Source: Chaetomidium leptoderma
Taxonomy: Eukaryota > Ascomycota > Sordariomycetes > Sordariales > Chaetomiaceae
Direction: 5' to 3'
DNA length: 64,000 nt
NCBI GenBank assembly: GCA_033296705.1
Contig: MU856940.1
Span: 1-64,000, forward strand
The notes under the pieces were generated by a model. That model was not told the origin of the DNA. It did not search any database and saw only the letters and a list, made by a program, of their open reading frames with translations. This document shows, piece by piece, positions 1-11,692 of this stretch. Position 1 is the stretch's first letter. The number at the start of each line of letters is the position of its first letter. The position numbers and the translations under genes are program-made.

Positions 1-774
1 GTAGCGTAGCGAAGGGCCGCGCGACTGACGAGCGAAGCGACGCCAGCAATTTTAATGACTTGTTTTGTACCTAATAATTATACGGTAGATTATTATGGTG
101 CTACGGGATTCCCCTGTTGACACACTCAACAATGTATTGTAGCCGATTCATCCCCACAAATTCATATACTATTAGTTGACATTTTGTAGGTGGCTATTCT
201 CTCGCATTTCTTTCACTTTCAACCCCTGGGTGCCCGATATGGTGGCCGGGGCCAGGACGCAGTTCCCTTCCCAGATATCACGGATCAAGTGTGGGCGTTG
301 CTGAGAGCTAAAGGTTGAAGGAGAATTGACCTTTATGGAGTCGCCCCCGGCAGCATAAAGGGGTAAAGGCTTCCTATCGACCTTTTCGTTTTTCCACGCT
401 GAACCAGACCCAGGCCACCCTCCGGTTTAGCATTCAAAGAACCGTTGCATTTGCCGGATCCGTCGGGCTTTGTTCCCTGGTACACAAGAAAAGAGTATTG
501 CCAGACGGTGATTGAATAAATCTGTGCCTTGTTATTAGGAACAAAGAGAACGCTCAACAAATGAATGGCTACAAATACCTAGTAACCCTTTCCCAGCGTT
601 TAGGAGGTAGTATGACATTGGATCTTCTTTTGCAACATTCTGAGCGTCATTCCAGAGATTGTTTACAGCACGTCAGCATACCAATACCCACGTCTATACC
701 AAGAAGGTTTACACCCGGTCGAAGTTTCGATACGTCGGGCACGTTGCCAACAAAAGCCGACAAGTTTGAGCTCA
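1..774. other. Intergenic, no gene recognised
   Basis: No reading frame here has a recognisable domain. The first 50 bases are GC-rich with a repeated GCGAAG-like word and could be the end of a dispersed repeat cut by the window edge. After that the sequence turns AT-rich for about 150 bases. Short open frames on both strands near 330-785 look random in composition. Confidence 0.5.
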
Positions 775-1584
775 ATGCCGCCTAGAAAAAGAGGCCGAGG
801 CGCATCGAGGGGCGGCGCTACTCGCGGTAGGGCAGCCAAGCGACAGAAACTTGCAAGCCCTGACCCAATTGCTGAGCCTGAAGACCAACCTTCAGATGCT
901 GAACAGAGCGGAGATGGGTCGCGGGGAGACGACCAGGGCAACCAAGGGGGCCAAGATGGCCAAGACGACCAAGACGATCAGGACTACATCGACGACCAAG
1001 ACGGCCAAGACAACCAAGACGGTCAAGATGACCAAGGCGGCCAAGACGATCAAGGCAGCGCGGACGACACACACGACATGGAAAGTACGGAACTCTACGC
1101 GTCCCTGCTCCGCAACGAAAACGAGAGCGAATGCGAGCGCATCGAGGTCAAGACCTTTCTCAAGATCTGGATGCATGTCCAGCAGAGACAAGCGATGGCC
1201 ACGATAGACGTCATTGACGACACACTTGCGTGGCTCGAAACCGCGGGGGCGAGGGCGACGGCTCAGAACCTCCAAGACAAGTGGACCAAATGCCGGACCG
1301 CGATATTCTCGGATGGACTGCAGCGCCGGCAAGAGGATTGGCGGCGGCTTCTTCGGGGTACGGATCTCACGTACCGCATCAACCCGAGACGGTTGCTGCA
1401 AGACTTTGACTTTGATGCCGAGGGCGCGCTGGGCCTCAGCCCGGAAGCAGGCGGGTCTGAGGAGGCTGAGGTGCCCGATACACCTGAGCTGTCTGACGAA
1501 TCTGAAGGTTTTGTGGTGGGCAAGAGCCCCCAGGTGTCGTCGCCGTGCGTCCGCCGCGGTAGGCGCCGTGTCGGTGGGAAGTAA
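775..1584 (+). CDS. Hypothetical protein with Asp/Gln-rich repeat
   Basis: Single open frame of 269 aa. The first ATG (MPPRKRGRG) is used because the frame before it has only a TTG. Residues 1-25 are Arg/Gly/Lys-rich, resembling an RGG or nuclear-localisation segment. Residues 45-100 are acidic, with a degenerate DDQDGQ repeat that is also visible in the DNA as a GACCAAGACGGCCAA-type minisatellite. Residues 110-205 look folded, with helical, charged sequence and several Trp (LAWLETA, EDWRRLL). An acidic/Ser tail and a basic C-terminus (RRGRRRVGGK) follow. I do not recognise the family. Composition suggests a nuclear or chromatin-associated disordered protein, which is inference. No intron is needed. 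Confidence 0.6.
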   Translation: MPPRKRGRGASRGGATRGRAAKRQKLASPDPIAEPEDQPSDAEQSGDGSRGDDQGNQGGQDGQDDQDDQDYIDDQDGQDNQDGQDDQGGQDDQGSADDTHDMESTELYASLLRNENESECERIEVKTFLKIWMHVQQRQAMATIDVIDDTLAWLETAGARATAQNLQDKWTKCRTAIFSDGLQRRQEDWRRLLRGTDLTYRINPRRLLQDFDFDAEGALGLSPEAGGSEEAEVPDTPELSDESEGFVVGKSPQVSSPCVRRGRRRVGGK

Positions 1585-2914
1585 ACAACAGGAGCGGAAT
1601 CAGGATTGTTTGACTATCATGGATCGAAATGGGCCGGAGTACGCGGGTTCAAGAATGTCAATTACATCTACATACATATGTGATTGTTGTTCAGGAAAGT
1701 AGATTGTTAGAATTGGTAGAGTACAGTCAAGGGATAGACCGGGAACAAGTCATTCTTGACCCTGAATATTGTCACCTATCCCAGCCAAAGGTTTGATTCC
1801 ATTGCTATTAGGTATGTAACGTGAAGTCAGTACACCAATGACGTTGCATGTGGACAGGGGTTATGTGCGGTAAGCCTACCTACCGTAGTATCGTTGATGG
1901 GCTGCTGCGGGGAATAGCCTGACTCCAGTCCACAATTCCAAGTTTCTCGAACTCTACTCCGCGGTTCCTGAGTCTTTCCGAGTTGGAGACACATTCCCAC
2001 GACCGTCCCAGCCCCGCTCTCAGCGCCCGACCCCTCACCCAGTCGTCTGTGTCTCAGTCGGATCGCCACGCCAGAGTTTTCTGCTGCATATGGTAAGCCA
2101 GGAACTCGACATAAAAGCATCCCATATTATGTATTTCATCCCGTACTACGTCGTGCCTTATGTAGTTGCTTTAATAGGTAAGCTGTGAACCTGAATGTAT
2201 CACCTAATTGTCTTGGTTTGTGGTATGTTCCTCGGTTAGTAGCCTCTAGAGACAATCCAGACTGGCACGACATGGACGGTTTATTCACCGCTGTTAATTC
2301 TGGTGGTCACATCGAGAGGTCACACGAGATGCCACACCGGCCAAGTGCCGTCCCACGCTCCCCTCACTTCTACATACAAGGACGACGATCGCATCGGAAC
2401 CTTGAAGATTATGCGGGCCTTAGCTGCCCGACACGGTGAGCGATGATACGCTATCTACCGATGCAGTCTCAGTCTCACCAACATCAAGTCTCCTCCCCTC
2501 TTGGGGCTGCAACATTTCAACGACCCCAGTGCCCGTGCCGCCCAACCACCTTAATTCCACACACTGTTAGCTGCACTTCGGCCGATCTTCGACCCAGGAA
2601 GGCCGCCCTGTGACCATGCAGATGATCAGTGACGGCTCTGCCATCCGGTGTTTTTCGCCCGTCAAAGGGCCGACTTGGGCGATATGACCCATTCATTTCA
2701 GGATTTACGGCTTTAAAGCCAGGCCTGTTCCTTCCACTGCATGGCTGTTCAGATGAAGTATGGAGTGAAGAAGGGCTCTCCATAGCAGTGGATCCTTTAT
2801 AAAACCCACCAACTGGTCATGTTTACCCATGACCTGACTCTGATGCCACACTTCATCAATTCTGCATTTCTCCCCCCACACCACGTTTGAGGTCATCGAT
2901 CGATACCCCCTTGC
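1585..2914. other. Intergenic and promoter region of the GH2 gene
   Basis: No supported gene. The small open frames on both strands lack domain-like sequence. The last part serves as promoter for the glycosidase that follows and contains a TATA-like box. Confidence 0.5.
2798..2804 (+). promoter_or_regulatory. Putative TATA box (TATAAAA)
   Basis: TATAAAA lies 111-117 bp before the chosen ATG of the GH2 gene, a plausible distance for a fungal core promoter. Position and sequence are the only evidence. Confidence 0.45.
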
Positions 2915-5117
2915 ATGCAGCTTTATTTTTCCCCGATTAGCCGATTTTGCATCATGCTTATCCTCTCGCAGCTTTTCCTTTTGCTCTGCGCTTTGCTTCT
3001 GGCATGCGTGCAGGTCGAGGCAGCGGTCCCATACGAACTTCGCGCCCCCCCTCTCGACACGCCTTGGACCGACAAGGTCGGCACCAAACCCTGGCCGCAG
3101 TATCCTCGACCGCAGCTTCGTCGCGATGCGTGGCAATCGCTCAACGGAATTTGGACCTACCAGTCTGCCCAGGGAGCCTCTGATGTAGCCAATCCCCCGG
3201 CGCTGCCTCTGGGACAAGAGGTCCTGATCCCGTCGTGCATCGAGAGCGGCATCTCCGGTATCATGGCCATGGGCGTGACGCACATGTGGTTTGGCACCAG
3301 CTTTACCATTCCACAGCGTTGGGCAGCAGATGGACGCCGCGTCTTGCTCAACTTCGAGGCGGTCGATTACGAGGCCACTGTGTACGTCAACGGCGCCGAG
3401 ATTGGATTCAACCGCGGCGGCTACTCGCGCTTTACTCTGGACATCACGGCCAATATTGTGCCGAACGCAGTCAACGAGCTGTAAGTGTACCGTAATCAGA
3501 GCTGCACAAGATGCACATTGATGGCTGACTCGGCTTAGACACGTTTTTGTCTTCGACCCGACTGACGACCAGAGCATCCCGCAAGGCAAGCAGACCAAGC
3601 GGCTCTCCCACATCTTCTACACGCCCTGCAGCGGGATCTGGCAGACTGTGTGGCTCGAAAGTGTCGCCGAGAACTTCATTTCAACCTTGGATCTCGCCGC
3701 GGACATGAAAGGGAATGGTAAGTTTCTAGGCGGGATGAGGCCAAGTAGGGTACCTCGCTAAATGCATGCTGACACCTCATAGTCTCCGTTACTGTTCACA
3801 GCTGGACCAAGGAAGCGACCGCAGTCGAGATTTCCGTGGTAGACCCGAGCGGCAAGATGGTCGCCTCGCACCAGCATGTATCGGACCAGGCCTTCACGTT
3901 CACTGTTCCATCACCGGAGCTGTGGTCGCCTGATTCGCCCACTCTCTACAACGTGACTGTCACGATGGGATCTGACGAAGTCAAGAGCTACACTGGATTC
4001 CGGACCATTTCCTCCGGCGTAGTCAACGGCGTCAAGCGTCCCTTGGTCAACGGCAAGTTTACTTTTCTCTTCGGCCCCCTTGACCAGGGGTACTGGCCAG
4101 ACGGTCTTTACACTCCTCCGACGGCGGAGGCCATGGTTTACGACCTCGAAGTCATCAAGGGCCTCGGAATGAACATGGTCAGAAAGCACATCAAAATCGA
4201 GCCCGACCTTTTCTACGAAGCATGTGACCGACTCGGTCTCTTTGTCATCCAAGACATGCCCTCCATGCGTGTGCACACCAATGCCAGGCCCACCGACGCC
4301 GAGCAGAAGGAGTTTGAGCGGCAACTGGAGGTCATGGTCAACGAACACAAGAGCTACCCGAGCATCGTCACCTGGGTCATCTACAACGAGGGATGGGGCC
4401 AAATCACCGACTACCAGCCCGAGTTTGCCATAACCGACAGGATCCGCGAGCTCGACCCAACGCGTCTGATTGACAGCGTCACGGGTTGGCACGACCATGG
4501 GGCTGGTGACTTTCTCGGTACGTTTTTCCGCCGCGGGTAATCTAGAATATTGGAGTGGGCTAACCAACTCCTTTCAAGACAACCATAAATACGCCGAACC
4601 CCAATGCGGCACCCCCTTCTACTCGCTCCCCTCATCCCCCTACGACCCCAACCGCATCGGCTTCCAAGGCGAGTTCGGCGGCATCGGCCACCGCCCGGCA
4701 GACGCAAAGTACGTTTTGAGTAATGCATTGCGTAACCCCCAACCCAACCCAGTCCCCAATTAAACCCCCCACGTCCCCCAAATCACAAATCACAAACCAA
4801 AAGTTAAATCGCAAACTAACCCATTCCCATGTACCAGCCTCTGGCCAATCCAAGCCGCAGTCGACAGCATCAACCAAACCTACGAAATCCACTCGGGCCT
4901 CGAGTCGTACCACTACCGCGCCCACGTGCTGCTGCAGCAGCTGCGCGAGCAGGTCGAGCGCTACGCCTGCAGCGGCGCCGTCTACACCCAGACGACCGAC
5001 GTCGAGGGCGAGGTCAACGGGCTGATGACCTATGACCGGCGGGTCGTGCGGGTCGATGTGGAGCGGTGGAGGGCGGATATTCGGGGTTTGTATGAGGCTG
5101 CGGAGAAGAGGGCTTGA
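2915..5117 (+). CDS. Secreted glycoside hydrolase family 2 protein
   Basis: Five exons (2915-3480, 3539-3717, 3783-4517, 4579-4708, 4838-5117) give 629 aa with all frames joining cleanly. The order is a hydrophobic signal segment (about residues 14-35), a GH2 sugar-binding jelly-roll (WQSLNGIW, YEATVYVNG), an immunoglobulin-like part and a TIM barrel. The barrel carries the acid/base Glu in YNEGWGQ (about E451) and the nucleophile Glu in FQGEFGG (about E525). The RKHIKIEP and QDMPS motifs place it in the beta-galactosidase/glucuronidase/mannosidase group. The exact sugar cannot be read from sequence. A second in-frame ATG at 2954 starts a cleaner signal peptide and may be the real start. It probably acts outside the cell on plant or fungal polysaccharide side chains. 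Confidence 0.9.
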
Positions 5118-5996
5118 TTATTTATGTAATTAGTACCGAGGTAGCGGCATGTGACGGTGTCCGTCTTGGGGTAGATAGGTGATCGCATAGCGGCTTCGGA
5201 ATTATTATTATTATCATTATTGAGAGGGGATTCGGGGGGGCTGGGCTTCTTTTTTTCCGTTTGCTCCTCCTCCTCACGCGGCAGTTGGTTGAGTAGTAGG
5301 ATAGGTGGTAGGGAGATCCTCCCCGCCAAGGAGAAGTGACAAGGAGGTAGGTACTTTTTCTCCAAACAGGAAGGTGTCGTGCCTTAGTGTCACGCTCGTC
5401 CCTTGGCTACATACACCCGCGAACCGTCGGCCAGGTGCAGTCCCTTCTTGGCTGGTGAAACGTTGCACCTCAACGTGGCAACGTGGTGATCTATGGATAT
5501 ACAAGATTATTTTAGCATCCGGTTACTCCTCTGGCTTGATGAAGAATCTCTGGGTCTAGACGTTGGAAAAATATTCAATAGTACCTACGAGTAGGAAAAT
5601 GGAGCCTTGACCATCTTGGCCTACCCGAGGGAGTAAGTACCAGAGCCCTGGCAATCACTACATGCAAACTGTTGTTAATCGTTTTGAATCTGTTGACCCC
5701 AGGGCATCAGTACCTGACATGTTGCGGGCATGCAACTGCCGAGGAGATGGAATGAGAAACACCCCGTTCCTTAAGATCTCTAGTATTTAGCACTAGCCTC
5801 GATTTCCCAAGCTATACATCTAGGCAGTCAACCCGGCCAATGCCATCACTCTGCCCTGTATCGGCTATCCACTCGCTTCCAAACATTGATACAGAGTTAG
5901 AAAACTCTAAAAACAGCTAGGAGGGTCACATCCAGTGGAGCAACCTCAACGTGAAACAAAACCTGCCATCCATTCTGGTCCACATCACAACCCACA
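5118..5996. other. Intergenic, nothing recognised
   Basis: This holds the 3' flank of the GH2 gene and the upstream region of the tRNA. It contains a short ATTATTATT stretch near 5200 and small frames without domain-like sequence. Confidence 0.5.
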
Positions 5997-6070
5997 TCCT
6001 CTGTGGCGCAATTGGCTAGCGCGTCTGACTGTTAATCAGGAGGTTGGAAGTTCGAGCCTTCCCGGAGGAG
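5997..6070 (+). tRNA. tRNA-Asn (GTT)
   Basis: A 74-nt cloverleaf folds by eye. The 7-bp acceptor is TCCTCTG with CGGAGGA (one G-U pair). The D arm is GCGC-AATTGGCTA-GCGC. The anticodon stem TCTGA/TCAGG holds the loop CTGTTAA with anticodon GTT. The T arm is GGAAG-TTCGAGC-CTTCC. There is no intron. The discriminator base is G. The core matches eukaryotic tRNA-Asn closely. Confidence 0.95.
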
Positions 6071-6150
6071 ATGGTATGTACGAGAGAAACCTCGATATTT
6101 TTGCCTGACTTTCTTTTGTTGGGCTTGGCCGAGATCCAGGGGGTTACCCC

Positions 6151-6708
6151 TTAAACGAGGCTACAAAGTCCAATCCGCTGCGTCGTTCTGAGACGACCTC
6201 GCTCTTTCGTGTTGTACTCCTCAACAACCCTGAGCACCTCCTCCGGCTCAAAGTCTCCCAGATAGTCGACAACCATGTCCCCGAAACGGTTCTTTGCCGT
6301 TGGATCTGCCCCATTCGCCACTAGGACTTTGAGCACACCCAGAAATCCATGCCGCATGGCGGTGTGCACCGGCCGATCTCCTGTAAACCTGTTGGCCAGA
6401 TTGAAGTATGTGGCGCTGTTTTCGCTACTGCCTAGAAGCCTGGCTAGAGCTTCAATCGATCCTGAGTAATGATGATTAGTTTCGCTAGCAATCGGGGCTT
6501 GGTGAGAGGGTCGCAAACGGATTTGCCCAGCCTTGGCTGCAATGTGAGCTGCTGTCTGCTGGAAGTCATCCTTGCAGCCGAGCAGGACCTGCGCTATGGA
6601 AGTGTTTTCCCTCTTGGCCAGCTTCTTAACAAAGTTGGTGAGTTTGATTATCTGCCCTTGGCCGGCGTGGACGGCAATTTGGTGGGACTCGTGCGGTGTG
6701 ATGGCCAT
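6151..6708 (-). CDS. Small ankyrin-repeat protein
   Basis: The start is the ATG opening MAITPHESHQ. A 57-nt intron (6462-6518, GTTTGC...CTCAG, with ACTAAT-like branch) is inferred because it removes non-conserved sequence and joins AAKAGQ directly to SIEALARLLG. Its length is a multiple of three, so an unspliced reading is also open. The spliced product is 166 aa. Ankyrin features are TAAHIAAKAG in the first repeat and RPVHTAMRHGFLGVLKVLVANGADP followed by KNRFGDMVVDYL in the last ones. It most likely binds a protein partner. No enzymatic domain is visible, and partner and location cannot be inferred. Confidence 0.65.
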   Translation of the reverse strand: MAITPHESHQIAVHAGQGQIIKLTNFVKKLAKRENTSIAQVLLGCKDDFQQTAAHIAAKAGQIRLRPSHQAPIASETNHHYSGSIEALARLLGSSENSATYFNLANRFTGDRPVHTAMRHGFLGVLKVLVANGADPTAKNRFGDMVVDYLGDFEPEEVLRVVEEYNTKERGRLRTTQRIGLCSLV

Positions 6709-7453
6709 TACCAGTTTGACTGGCTTTAGAGATTTGATTTTCACTGGGTTGAGTCGTTGAGAACAGGAGATGCCGCAAATTAAGAGGGAATGCCGGCTGG
6801 TAATGAAAGAGGGCAAAGACAAGACCGGAATCATGAGGGCGTCATGGCCAGCCAGCTTCGGACGTCCGAAGTGCCTGCCCGCCTGTATGTACAACCTGGA
6901 GCTGCAAGCGGGACACTTTCGGACCATGTTGGCGGCACTGACGGGCGAATTGCATTCGCAGCGCATGGTGCAGATGAGTCCGCTTCGATGAACCTGAGCA
7001 GCGCAGTTTGCAGATGCTGATGCATGATATCAACATGTCACAGTTCGCGGTTCAGGGTGCATTCAGGGGCTAGGGATGCCGACTCCGACCCCCCCTCTCT
7101 CCCTTTTTAGGACGGGAGGGTTAATGCACCCCTTGAGAAATGTATTTGGAGTCCTTTTGGTCGATATAACCCTTGAGGCCACCATGGCCGTGGCTACCTA
7201 GGGGCTGCGTTTGCGTGGCGGAGTCTATTCCAGCCCCGACACCGAACTCTTTCCAAAGGAGGACTGTGCCGCGAACCGGGAGGCTTACCTGCCTGCCTGC
7301 AGGTGATCCTTCGGCTGAGTGATCTTGGCGGAACTCTGAGGCAACCGTGCTCCCACCACACTTCACGATCAGTTCCATCAATCTGAAAATCCCCCTTCGA
7401 CAAACTCCACCACACCCTGCATCCTACCTACGTCCAGACATCATTCTCGAAAT
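6709..7453. other. Divergent intergenic region
   Basis: Lies between the leftward ankyrin gene and the rightward DUF7730-like gene. An open frame continues upstream of the chosen ankyrin start, but its sequence (Cys-rich, no ankyrin pattern) does not look coding. Nothing else is seen. Confidence 0.45.
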
Positions 7454-8785
7454 ATGCGTTTCGGGGGATGTGTGAGGGTCCGTGTATCCGCGCCCTATCC
7501 ACCTCTTGAATCCCTTGCGCCGCCCCCAAGAGAAGACTCGTTGAAATGGCCGCAGAATGATCAGACGCAGTCGCTATTCTTCAAACTCCCCTTGGAGCTT
7601 CGAAGGCAAATCCTGCGAGAGGTCTTTGGCGGCCGCACGCTCCACATCGACCTCCGCTCGGCAGACAGGATGTACGTGACGGCCCAGCCGGGAGAGGACC
7701 CGTTCGCGCCAGTCCGCCGGGGATGGCGTCGGTTCGCTCCATGGGTCGCCCCAAAACCAAGAATCACCATCACGTATCCCAAACATGTACCTCTCTGGAG
7801 GTGGTATGCCTGCTTCTGCCACGGCGGCCAACTCATGCAAGAAGGCCCTATCGAGTTGCATTGGCGGCAACCGACCTTTGCAGATGGCTGTTGTCGTGGC
7901 GGCGCGTGGTCCGCGTTGAGCGACCGGCCCGACAATCACGATCTGCTCCCGGATGGGTACGGAGTTGGGGCGTTGGGGTTTTTGTTGTCCTGCCAGCGGG
8001 CGTTAGTGTCACCCTCTCCAAGACACACTCTGTTCGGGAACTCACATACATGCCTTATCAAATAGGTGCGACGAGGCCATGCACATTCTCTACTCGACAA
8101 ACACCATCACCATCGAAAACAGCATCCTTCTCCTTGGCCTGCTACAGCAGAACCTCGTTCCCGGAGCCCCCCGACTCACGGGCCCCGGCATGCAGCTCAT
8201 GGTCTCGCTGGAGATCCACTCGAGTCTAATCCTCTGGAACTCGCGCAGCCAGCCAAGGGAAGTCGAGGCCCGCGCCCTCCTGGCCGAGCAACTCGACCTA
8301 CTTCCACGTGCCTTTCCGAATCTACGACGTCTGAAATGGATCCCCAGCAAAGATGTGGCTTGCGACATCATCTACGGAAGTTTGTTTCCCCAAGCGGGGG
8401 ACGAGGGCGCCGACCTTGACCTCCAGACGTTGTGGGAACTCAGCGCTAGGAATCTCATGCGACTACTAGACGATGTTGACGAACTCCTCCTGCGGCCGTT
8501 ACGTATGGCAAGCGAGTGCGAGGTTGCCTGCGCTGAAGGACTTTGTTGTGCCGATGCCAAAGACTTTATTTGATGACCCTGGAGCGGCACCGACCGGAAC
8601 CGAGGCAGGACTTTATCGGGGAGCAACTAAGGGACATCCGGATGTGGTATCCCCTCTCCGAGCCGCCAGGGGAGTCAAGACCGGAGGGCGGGGGGTTCTG
8701 GATGGTATACGGCCACGTGAAAAACCGCGAGTGGCAGTACGATGGGACGGTTTTCGGCCGAAAGCTTGATGCTGAGGTTGGATGA
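7454..8785 (+). CDS. DUF7730-like fungal protein with two apparent frameshifts
   Basis: Exon 1 (7454-8001) carries the LPLELRRQILREVFG motif typical of the large DUF7730-type fungal family. An intron (8002-8065, GTTAGT...ATAG) joins CQRA to CDEAMHILYSTNTI, a hallmark of the family. From about 8513 the frame breaks. The domain continues in the +1 frame (LPALKDFVVPMPKTL) and again in the next frame from about 8573 (TLERHRPEP to KNREWQYDG), ending at 8785. Each shift is explained by one extra base in a short run. Read literally, the protein stops at 8573. It is either a young pseudogene or a sequence with two base-call errors. Function is unknown. Confidence 0.6.
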
Positions 8786-9220
8786 GACCTTCAACACTCT
8801 AGCTCTCTGGCACCGGAAAGTGATGAATCGGTTGAAAACGCCAATCTGGGCACTGAAAAATGGCCGGGGGCCAGGGGGGGGTGTTTGATGGCCGTTGATA
8901 GCACTTTTGCTCGGCCGGGTGCAGATTTGGCTGCAAAGAGCTGGATTGTCGTTGCTTTGTTTGGTTCGGGGTGAGTTGTTTGTTTTGGCTTCAATTTGAT
9001 TTGCGTCAAAAGCGGGGTGAGGACCGGGAGCGCCCAACGCAGCGGCTGCCAGCACCTGCCTACTAAACCTGCCTGGCTCAGACTCACTCTTTGCAAGGAA
9101 GTGACTGCGCAAGTCAGCCAGTCCGGGCAACTTGAAGAGTTCAAACAGCCAAGGGCTCAAGCGTGCAGCTTCTCTTTTTCGAATTTTCCCAGGAACTCCA
9201 GGAAACTCCATTTTCTCACC
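8786..9220. other. Intergenic
   Basis: An open frame runs into the next gene from 8996, but it starts without a clear ATG context and shows no domain-like sequence before the chosen start at 9221. Confidence 0.4.
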
Positions 9221-11045
9221 ATGTCAGAAATGGAGGTGGACGGCACCGACTACGAGCTTCAGCTCCCTCAGCTGGCCTCGTTAGCCTTGCGGCCCTCGTT
9301 GCCCTCGCTGCCCTTCGAAATCTACCGCATCGCCATCTCCAAGCTCATCGCCGATCGCGATACCTTCCTCGCAATCTGCCACGCCCCGCATCTGGCCGAG
9401 CTTGTTCACGAGGTCGAGTGGCACGAGATATCCTGGGATGCAGACTTGTTCGAGAACATCCAGCGTAAAATCTCATCCGACCTACCATCAACCAACTCGG
9501 AGGCCGAAGACCTCGACGGTCTGTGCAGTTACCTCGTCAGCGAAGCGAAAGACGTGTTCTGGTTGCCCAACGCAACCGATTTCGGCGGTGCAGACCTGGA
9601 CTTGGTGCACCGGACGGCCGTCGCTGAGTTCAAGCAAGCCTTCCAGAGTGCTCTCGACATGCTTCCCAACCTCCATACCTTCGCATCCCGGCCCATGACT
9701 TCGACACGCGCTATCAATCCTGACTCTGAATACCCGCTGGATGTCAGTCACTTTCAGGCATACAAGGGCTCGCCCGAGCCCCCCCAGACGCCGAACACGA
9801 ACGACGGCCTCTTCTTGTTCCTCTTCCCTGCGATGGAGCGCTCGACATCGACCGTCACCCGCCTGCGATGGGCTGACGAGTACCCCGGCCTCAGCTATTT
9901 CCGCCCAATGTCTGCTTCGGCCCTCGAGCGTCTCGAGTCCATGGAGCTCTGCTTTACCCCAAAACCTTTACTAGTATCCGACCAGTCAGCCCTTGCTAGC
10001 ATACAGGAAGCATGCTCTCGCGCCGCTCCCACCGTGCGCCGCCTCAAGATCTGCAAGGACCATGGCGTCCCTGAAATTGCCATTGTCAATATCGAGCAGA
10101 CCATCCTAGGCCCGTTTGCATCCTCGGCCCACTGCGCCCTGCGTTCCTTGAGCCTCGTTTCGGTGAAGTTGAGAAACTCGCCCGTACTGGTCGACATCAT
10201 CAAGTCGAACGCCAGCTCGTTGCGTCATCTATACCTTGAAAGCGTCACTGTCGGTGGCGATGTCCTGCAGGCCCTGGCCAACGCCTCCACGCTCCAACTG
10301 AGTACCATGCAGCTCATTGACGACCAGGCTGATAGCCTCATTTGCGAACCTGCCTTGCTACGCTACATCAACGGGTCGCAGCCCGAAGAGTGTTGCCACC
10401 CCTGTTATAACAACGATGACGACACTTACAACTATTGCGACGAAATCGTTCGCGGCTGGGCGCAAGATGACGACCAAGAACACCGCTTTGCTACGGTGAA
10501 CAACTTCGACGACTATTTCGATTGGGCTGCTCCTCGCACCACCAAACCCTACTGCGGCTGCGACTCGAATACTTCCAGCATCAAGTCCGACGACAGCATC
10601 ATATCCGACGACAGCATCGCGCAGCGCTCACTCGCCGGGCCGAAATGGGTCTGGGGCCGTTTTTTTCCACCACGTGACAGAGTATCCGTATCGTCCAGAT
10701 ATCTACTGCTACCAGGTTGCCGACTCGCACCCCGACTCGCATCCCACCGAGGTGTGGAGATTCATCTCACGCCACGGCGAGGTCGCTTACGGGCCGGAGC
10801 CCCTGGCTTGCTTCGAGGAATGGGACACCGACGCCGGCGACGTCGAGGAGCCGACGCCATATTGTAGGGCTCTGTTCAAGTTCCATCTCAATGGGCAAGA
10901 GGTCGAGCGCCGAACGACAACCTCGGAGCTCGGCGCTTACTTAGGTGAGGCATCATATTGTTGGAACTTGATCAAAACGCAGAAGCCCCCCCAGGGTGCT
11001 TTCCTCTATGTCAGCAAGGACGACCCGCTCGAGTACCAATATTAG
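9221..11045 (+). CDS. F-box/LRR-like fungal protein with a T-run frameshift
   Basis: The start is the ATG of MSEMEVDGTDYE. The N-terminal part (LPSLPFEIYRIAISKL) resembles a degenerate F-box or N-terminal fungal motif. The middle (residues about 180-420) has leucine-rich stretches such as LRSLSLVSVKL and LRHLYLESVTV. Up to WVWGRFF the frame is continuous. At a run of seven T (10660-10666) the sequence moves to the +1 frame, where HHVTEYPYRPD to DDPLEYQY continues naturally and stops at 11045. Read literally, the frame instead runs to 10867 through an Arg-rich tail that looks non-coding. Corrected for one base, the protein would be about 607 aa. Function is unknown; it may be a substrate receptor of an SCF ligase if the F-box is real. 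Confidence 0.55.
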
Positions 11046-11692
11046 CGACCCGATCAGTACCGGAAGTTCTCGATCTTGTGTCGACTTTGTGTGTTGGCGC
11101 GCATTCCGCAGGATGGGGAAGCGAAAGTTGCTGGCGATACGTGTAATTACCTAATAGCACCATATTAGCATAGCAATTGGAGTTGCCAGCCAACGTCCAA
11201 GCGTATTCCGCCCCCCCGCCTACCACGGCTGCGCCTCCCTGGGCACGCACGTGGCCCCAATATCACTCGTGAGGCCTCCCTCCTTGAGCCCGATTGGAGT
11301 CGCGGACCGAGTTCTTGGCTTCCGTAGGTGGCACCTCGTCTTGTCATTTGGCGGTGACGCTCAACTCCTCTCACCCCGTGCTCGGTTGGCCCTTGCTCGG
11401 GCGCGCTGGCCCCCAAAGCTTCCGGCCCAGGGAGCGGAAGCCGGGGAGCTCGGGTCATTTGGGGGCCGCTCTTCCAATCCTCCAGAGCTAAGCCACGGCT
11501 CTAGGCTAATACCTAACGTGAAGGCATCTCCGGGGATATGCCTCGCCACAGCCAGTGTGACCGTAGCCACTTTGAAATCACTATATAAACAACGGGCGCT
11601 GGTGTTGCTCCTCGGTCTATTCCCCATCTGCCACTCACATCACATCGCCAGTCGGCAGTTGAGTCTTGACCAGCCTCTAATCAACCACCAAT
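11046..11692. other. Intergenic and promoter region
   Basis: No supported gene. The segment ends in the promoter and leader of the secreted protein that follows, including a TATA-like element. Confidence 0.5.
11582..11589 (+). promoter_or_regulatory. Putative TATA box (TATATAAA)
   Basis: TATATAAA sits 104-111 bp before the ATG of the Ser/Thr-rich secreted protein, with a CT-rich leader between them. Confidence 0.5.

Noticed and set aside
1..60. Possible transposon terminus at the left edge
   Set aside because: The GC-rich repeated words have no partner inverted repeat or target duplication inside the window, so nothing can be concluded.
10667..10867. C-terminal tail of the literal 9.2-10.9 kb frame
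   Set aside because: Arg/Gly/Leu-rich sequence typical of a wrong frame in GC-rich DNA; the +1 frame reads naturally to 11045.
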